Shown one piece after another: positions 14,654 through 16,436 of a DNA stretch of 16,436 bases. Origin of the DNA: Phycisphaerae bacterium (GTDB lineage Bacteria > Planctomycetota > Phycisphaerae > Sedimentisphaerales > SG8-4). The stretch spans positions 1 to 16,436 of the forward strand of contig JAUXAH010000012.1 in the NCBI GenBank assembly GCA_030614945.1, written 5' to 3'. The notes under the pieces are model-generated. The model worked only from the letters and a program-made list of their open reading frames with translations. It made no database searches and had not been told where the DNA came from. A program made the position numbers and the translations under genes. The stretch's first letter is position 1. Each line of letters begins with the position of its first letter.

Positions 14654-15253
14654 ATGCAAAAGAACAAAGGAACACAAGAGCACAAGAGCACAAGGCCGCT
14701 TATGACTTACGCACTTATCACCTACGCACTTATGCTGGCGGGTTGTGCCAAACAGCAGCAATTCAAAGCGGTCGAGCAAATCTGCGTGCCGGCTGCCGGC
14801 AAGGCCGAGGTAATGCAGGCAGCCGAGGATGTTCTCGGCCAAATGCACTTTACCATCGACAAGGCCGATACCGAGCAAGGTCTTGTAAGAACCAGGCCGT
14901 TGCCGGGCGCGCAATTCTTCGAATTCTGGCGCAGCGATAACGTCGGGGCTCTCAACTCTGCTGAGGCAAACCTGCACAGCATTCGAAGAGTTGTAGAATT
15001 GGATATAAGCCGGCAGGGCGGGCAATTGTGTATCGGCTGCAATGTGAATGTACACAGATTGTCTCTGCCTGAGCGCCAAATCAGCAGCAGCGCACGGGCA
15101 TACCAGATGTTTTCGCAAAGCAGTCCATCAATGCAAAGGTTAATACTACACCCTCAGCAGAAAAAAAGTATGGCCTGGGTCAACCTGGGCAGCGACACTA
15201 TGCTCGCAACAGAGATCTTGAAGCGGATTGAAAAGCAAATGAATCGTGAATAG
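14654..15253 (+). CDS. Small lipoprotein of unknown function
   Basis: The 199-residue product has a lipoprotein signal: a basic N-region, a hydrophobic stretch MTYALITYALMLAG and lipobox LAGC with Cys31. The mature domain starts FKAVEQICVPAAGKAEVMQA, suggesting an alpha/beta fold with strands such as LVRTRPLPGAQFFEFW and VVELDISRQGGQLCIGCNVN. It has a Cys-x-x-Cys (CIGC). It resembles the small uncharacterised lipoproteins common in planctomycetes, but I do not recognise a family. The start at ATG 14654 has GGATGA nearby and keeps the basic N-region. Met17 is an alternative but would leave no positive charge. It ends 46 bp before galE and may be co-transcribed with it. Confidence 0.8.
   Translation: MQKNKGTQEHKSTRPLMTYALITYALMLAGCAKQQQFKAVEQICVPAAGKAEVMQAAEDVLGQMHFTIDKADTEQGLVRTRPLPGAQFFEFWRSDNVGALNSAEANLHSIRRVVELDISRQGGQLCIGCNVNVHRLSLPERQISSSARAYQMFSQSSPSMQRLILHPQQKKSMAWVNLGSDTMLATEILKRIEKQMNRE
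14667..14735 (+). repeat. Short tandem repeats encoding the lipoprotein signal peptide
   Basis: AAGAGCACAAGAGCACAAGG and ACTTACGCACTTATCACCTA followed by CGCACTTATG are near-tandem units. The second set encodes the duplicated TYALITYAL of the hydrophobic core. Confidence 0.6.
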
Positions 15254-15299
15254 TAAATCGAGCCACGAGCGACGAGTCACGAGCGACGAGAGACGAGAT
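15246..15299. repeat. CACGAGCGACGAG-type repeat before galE
   Basis: GAGCCACGAGCGACGAGTCA and CGAGCGACGAGAGACGAG form 7-9 bp degenerate units. The tract supplies the only purine-rich ribosome-site-like sequence before the galE ATG. It is also an open in-frame extension from GTG 15246, which I reject as coding. Confidence 0.65.
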
Positions 15300-16295
15300 A
15301 TGAGAATATTAGTTTGCGGCGGAGCAGGATATATCGGCAGTAATATGACGGCGATGCTAACTGCCGAAGGGTATGAGCCGGTGGTTTTTGACAACCTCAG
15401 CACAGGACATAGACGGGCGGTCGGGAACGCCGACCTTGTTCAGGGCGATTTAGCTGATTATGAATTGCTCGTCAAGACGCTCAGGATTGACAAAATCGAG
15501 GCGGTGATGCACTTTGCCGCCCTCATTGAAGTCGCCGAATCGGTACAACTGCCGCTTAAGTACTATCACAACAATCTATCCTGCACGCAGACCCTGTTGA
15601 GCGCGATGGAAGCGGCAGGTGTCCGGAATCTTGTTTTTAGCAGCACTGCCGCAGTATATGGCAAACCTGAGCGAGTGCCGATTACGGAAGATTCACCGAA
15701 AAAACCAATCAACCCTTACGGTGAAACCAAGTGGGCGGCTGAAAAAATGTGTTACTACCAAAGCCAAACGGGAAAACTACAGTACGCATCTCTGCGATAT
15801 TTCAATGCCTGCGGTGCAGGAAATAACGCCTCGCTCGGTGAAGACCATCGGCCTGAATCGCACCTGATTCCGCTGACCATTCAGGCGGCGATGGGAAAAC
15901 GCCACCAAATCCCAATTTACGGAACCGATTATCCTACGCCGGACGGAACCTGCATTCGCGATTACATCCATATCGACGATTTGTGCAGGGCGCATCTGCT
16001 GGCACTGAACAAGCTGGGGGGGACGCCGGAGGCAAGCCGCGAGCTGGTCTATAACTTAGGCAACGGCAAGGGCTATTCCGTCAAAGAAGTAATCGAAACG
16101 GTTAAAAAGGTTTCGGGTAAAGATTTTAAGGTCGTAGCCGCAGACCGTCGGCCGGGCGACGCACCGGTATTAACATCCGACGCCACAAAGGCCAAAAATG
16201 AGCTCGGCTGGAAAACCGAATTGCCCGAGCTGGAAAAAATAGTTGAAACCGCCTGGCAATGGCATAACCAGCACCCTGACGGCTACACGGATTGA
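15300..16295 (+). CDS. galE: UDP-glucose 4-epimerase
   Basis: GalE is an NAD-dependent enzyme that interconverts UDP-glucose and UDP-galactose in sugar metabolism and cell-surface polysaccharide supply. The 331-residue product has the extended-SDR signature: NAD-binding GGAGYIGS (7-14), FDNLSTGHRRAV, VMHFAALIEVAESV, the active-site SST at 114-116, and catalytic Tyr140 and Lys144 (NPYGETK). It also has substrate-site LRYFNACGA and TPDGTCIRDYIHIDDL. The start ATG follows a repeat tract and matches the family N-terminus exactly (MRILVCGGAGYIGS). A related UDP-sugar 4-epimerase is possible, since specificity cannot be settled by sight. Confidence 0.94.
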   Translation: MRILVCGGAGYIGSNMTAMLTAEGYEPVVFDNLSTGHRRAVGNADLVQGDLADYELLVKTLRIDKIEAVMHFAALIEVAESVQLPLKYYHNNLSCTQTLLSAMEAAGVRNLVFSSTAAVYGKPERVPITEDSPKKPINPYGETKWAAEKMCYYQSQTGKLQYASLRYFNACGAGNNASLGEDHRPESHLIPLTIQAAMGKRHQIPIYGTDYPTPDGTCIRDYIHIDDLCRAHLLALNKLGGTPEASRELVYNLGNGKGYSVKEVIETVKKVSGKDFKVVAADRRPGDAPVLTSDATKAKNELGWKTELPELEKIVETAWQWHNQHPDGYTD

Positions 16296-16350
16296 AAAAC
16301 TACGAAAAGCACGAAGCACGAAATTCGAAATCCGAAACAAATTCAAATGA
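16296..16350. repeat. ACGAAAAGCACGAAGCACGAAATTC-like degenerate repeat after galE
   Basis: ACGAAAAGCACGAAGCACGA and ATTCGAAATCCGAAACAAAT are degenerate 6-8 bp units right after the galE stop. They are of the same general type as the other spacer repeats. Confidence 0.55.
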
Positions 16351-16390
16351 CAAAAATACAAATGTGGGAAAAAAGCAAAATGTAAAATGT

Positions 16391-16430
16391 CATTGCGAGC
16401 CCGAACAAAGTGAGGGCGTGGCAATCTCAT
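16391..16430. repeat. REP-like palindromic element (CATTGCGAGCCCG...GTGGCAATCTC)
   Basis: ATTGC and GCAAT (16392-16396, 16421-16425) enclose GCCC and GGGC (16399-16402, 16414-16417) around an 11-nt loop. The core TGTCATTGCGAGC with GTGGCAATCTCA is one I recognise as a dispersed repeat in many bacterial genomes. It may continue beyond the window. Confidence 0.6.
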
Positions 16431-16436
16431 CTGTTA

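Noticed and set aside
15246..15299. GTG start for galE overlapping the lipoprotein stop
   Set aside because: It would add 18 Arg/Ser/Glu-rich residues encoded purely by spacer repeat. The canonical GalE N-terminus begins at ATG 15300.

Overview
The window is a bacterial chromosome segment that looks planctomycetal, possibly a Phycisphaerae/Sedimentisphaerales-type genome. That placement is inferred from protein character, the Tat-exported propeller and HEAT-repeat lipoproteins, and spacers full of short degenerate repeats. No rRNA or marker comparison was possible.

Minus strand, read from 9435 down to 1: a promoter with upstream A-tracts leads into the classical translation/transcription gene string tRNA-Thr(GGT) - tuf - rpmG - tRNA-Trp(CCA) - secE - nusG - rplK - rplA - rplJ - rplL - rpoB. 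rpoB runs off the left edge, and rpoC is expected beyond it. These genes make EF-Tu, ribosomal proteins L33, L11, L1, L10 and L7/L12, the SecE translocase subunit, the elongation factor NusG and the RNA polymerase beta subunit.

The standout feature is inside rpoB. The frame is open from the start at 3586 to the window edge, but about 188 codons (2219-2782, residues ~269-456) have no counterpart in ordinary beta subunits. The second half of this insert reads as the N-terminal half of a GIY-YIG nuclease domain (PGVYIF ... IVYVG ... RR ... SSFRDHIR). The first half resembles the C-terminal half of the same fold, so the domain appears circularly permuted and built into the beta lobe of RNA polymerase. 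Two smaller oddities lie in the same operon: L7/L12 carries a ~43-residue Lys/Glu/Thr/Ala-repeat N-terminal extension, and the rplL-rpoB spacer has a hairpin whose 5' arm is also perfectly complementary to the first codons of rpoB.

Upstream of the operon, also on the minus strand, lie a large HEAT/TPR-like lipoprotein (9575-11845) and a XerC/XerD-type tyrosine recombinase (11976-12923). On the plus strand from 13219 are a Tat-exported beta-propeller protein, a small lipoprotein of unknown function and galE (UDP-glucose 4-epimerase). The first two of these have good sigma70-like promoters.

Almost every spacer holds short-period degenerate repeats of a few types (ATTGATTA-like, CACGCAT/GCGTAT-like, CACGAGCGACGAG-like, CTAAAGTG-like). 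Similar tracts appear inside two coding sequences, in export-signal or linker regions. A REP-like palindrome lies at the right edge.
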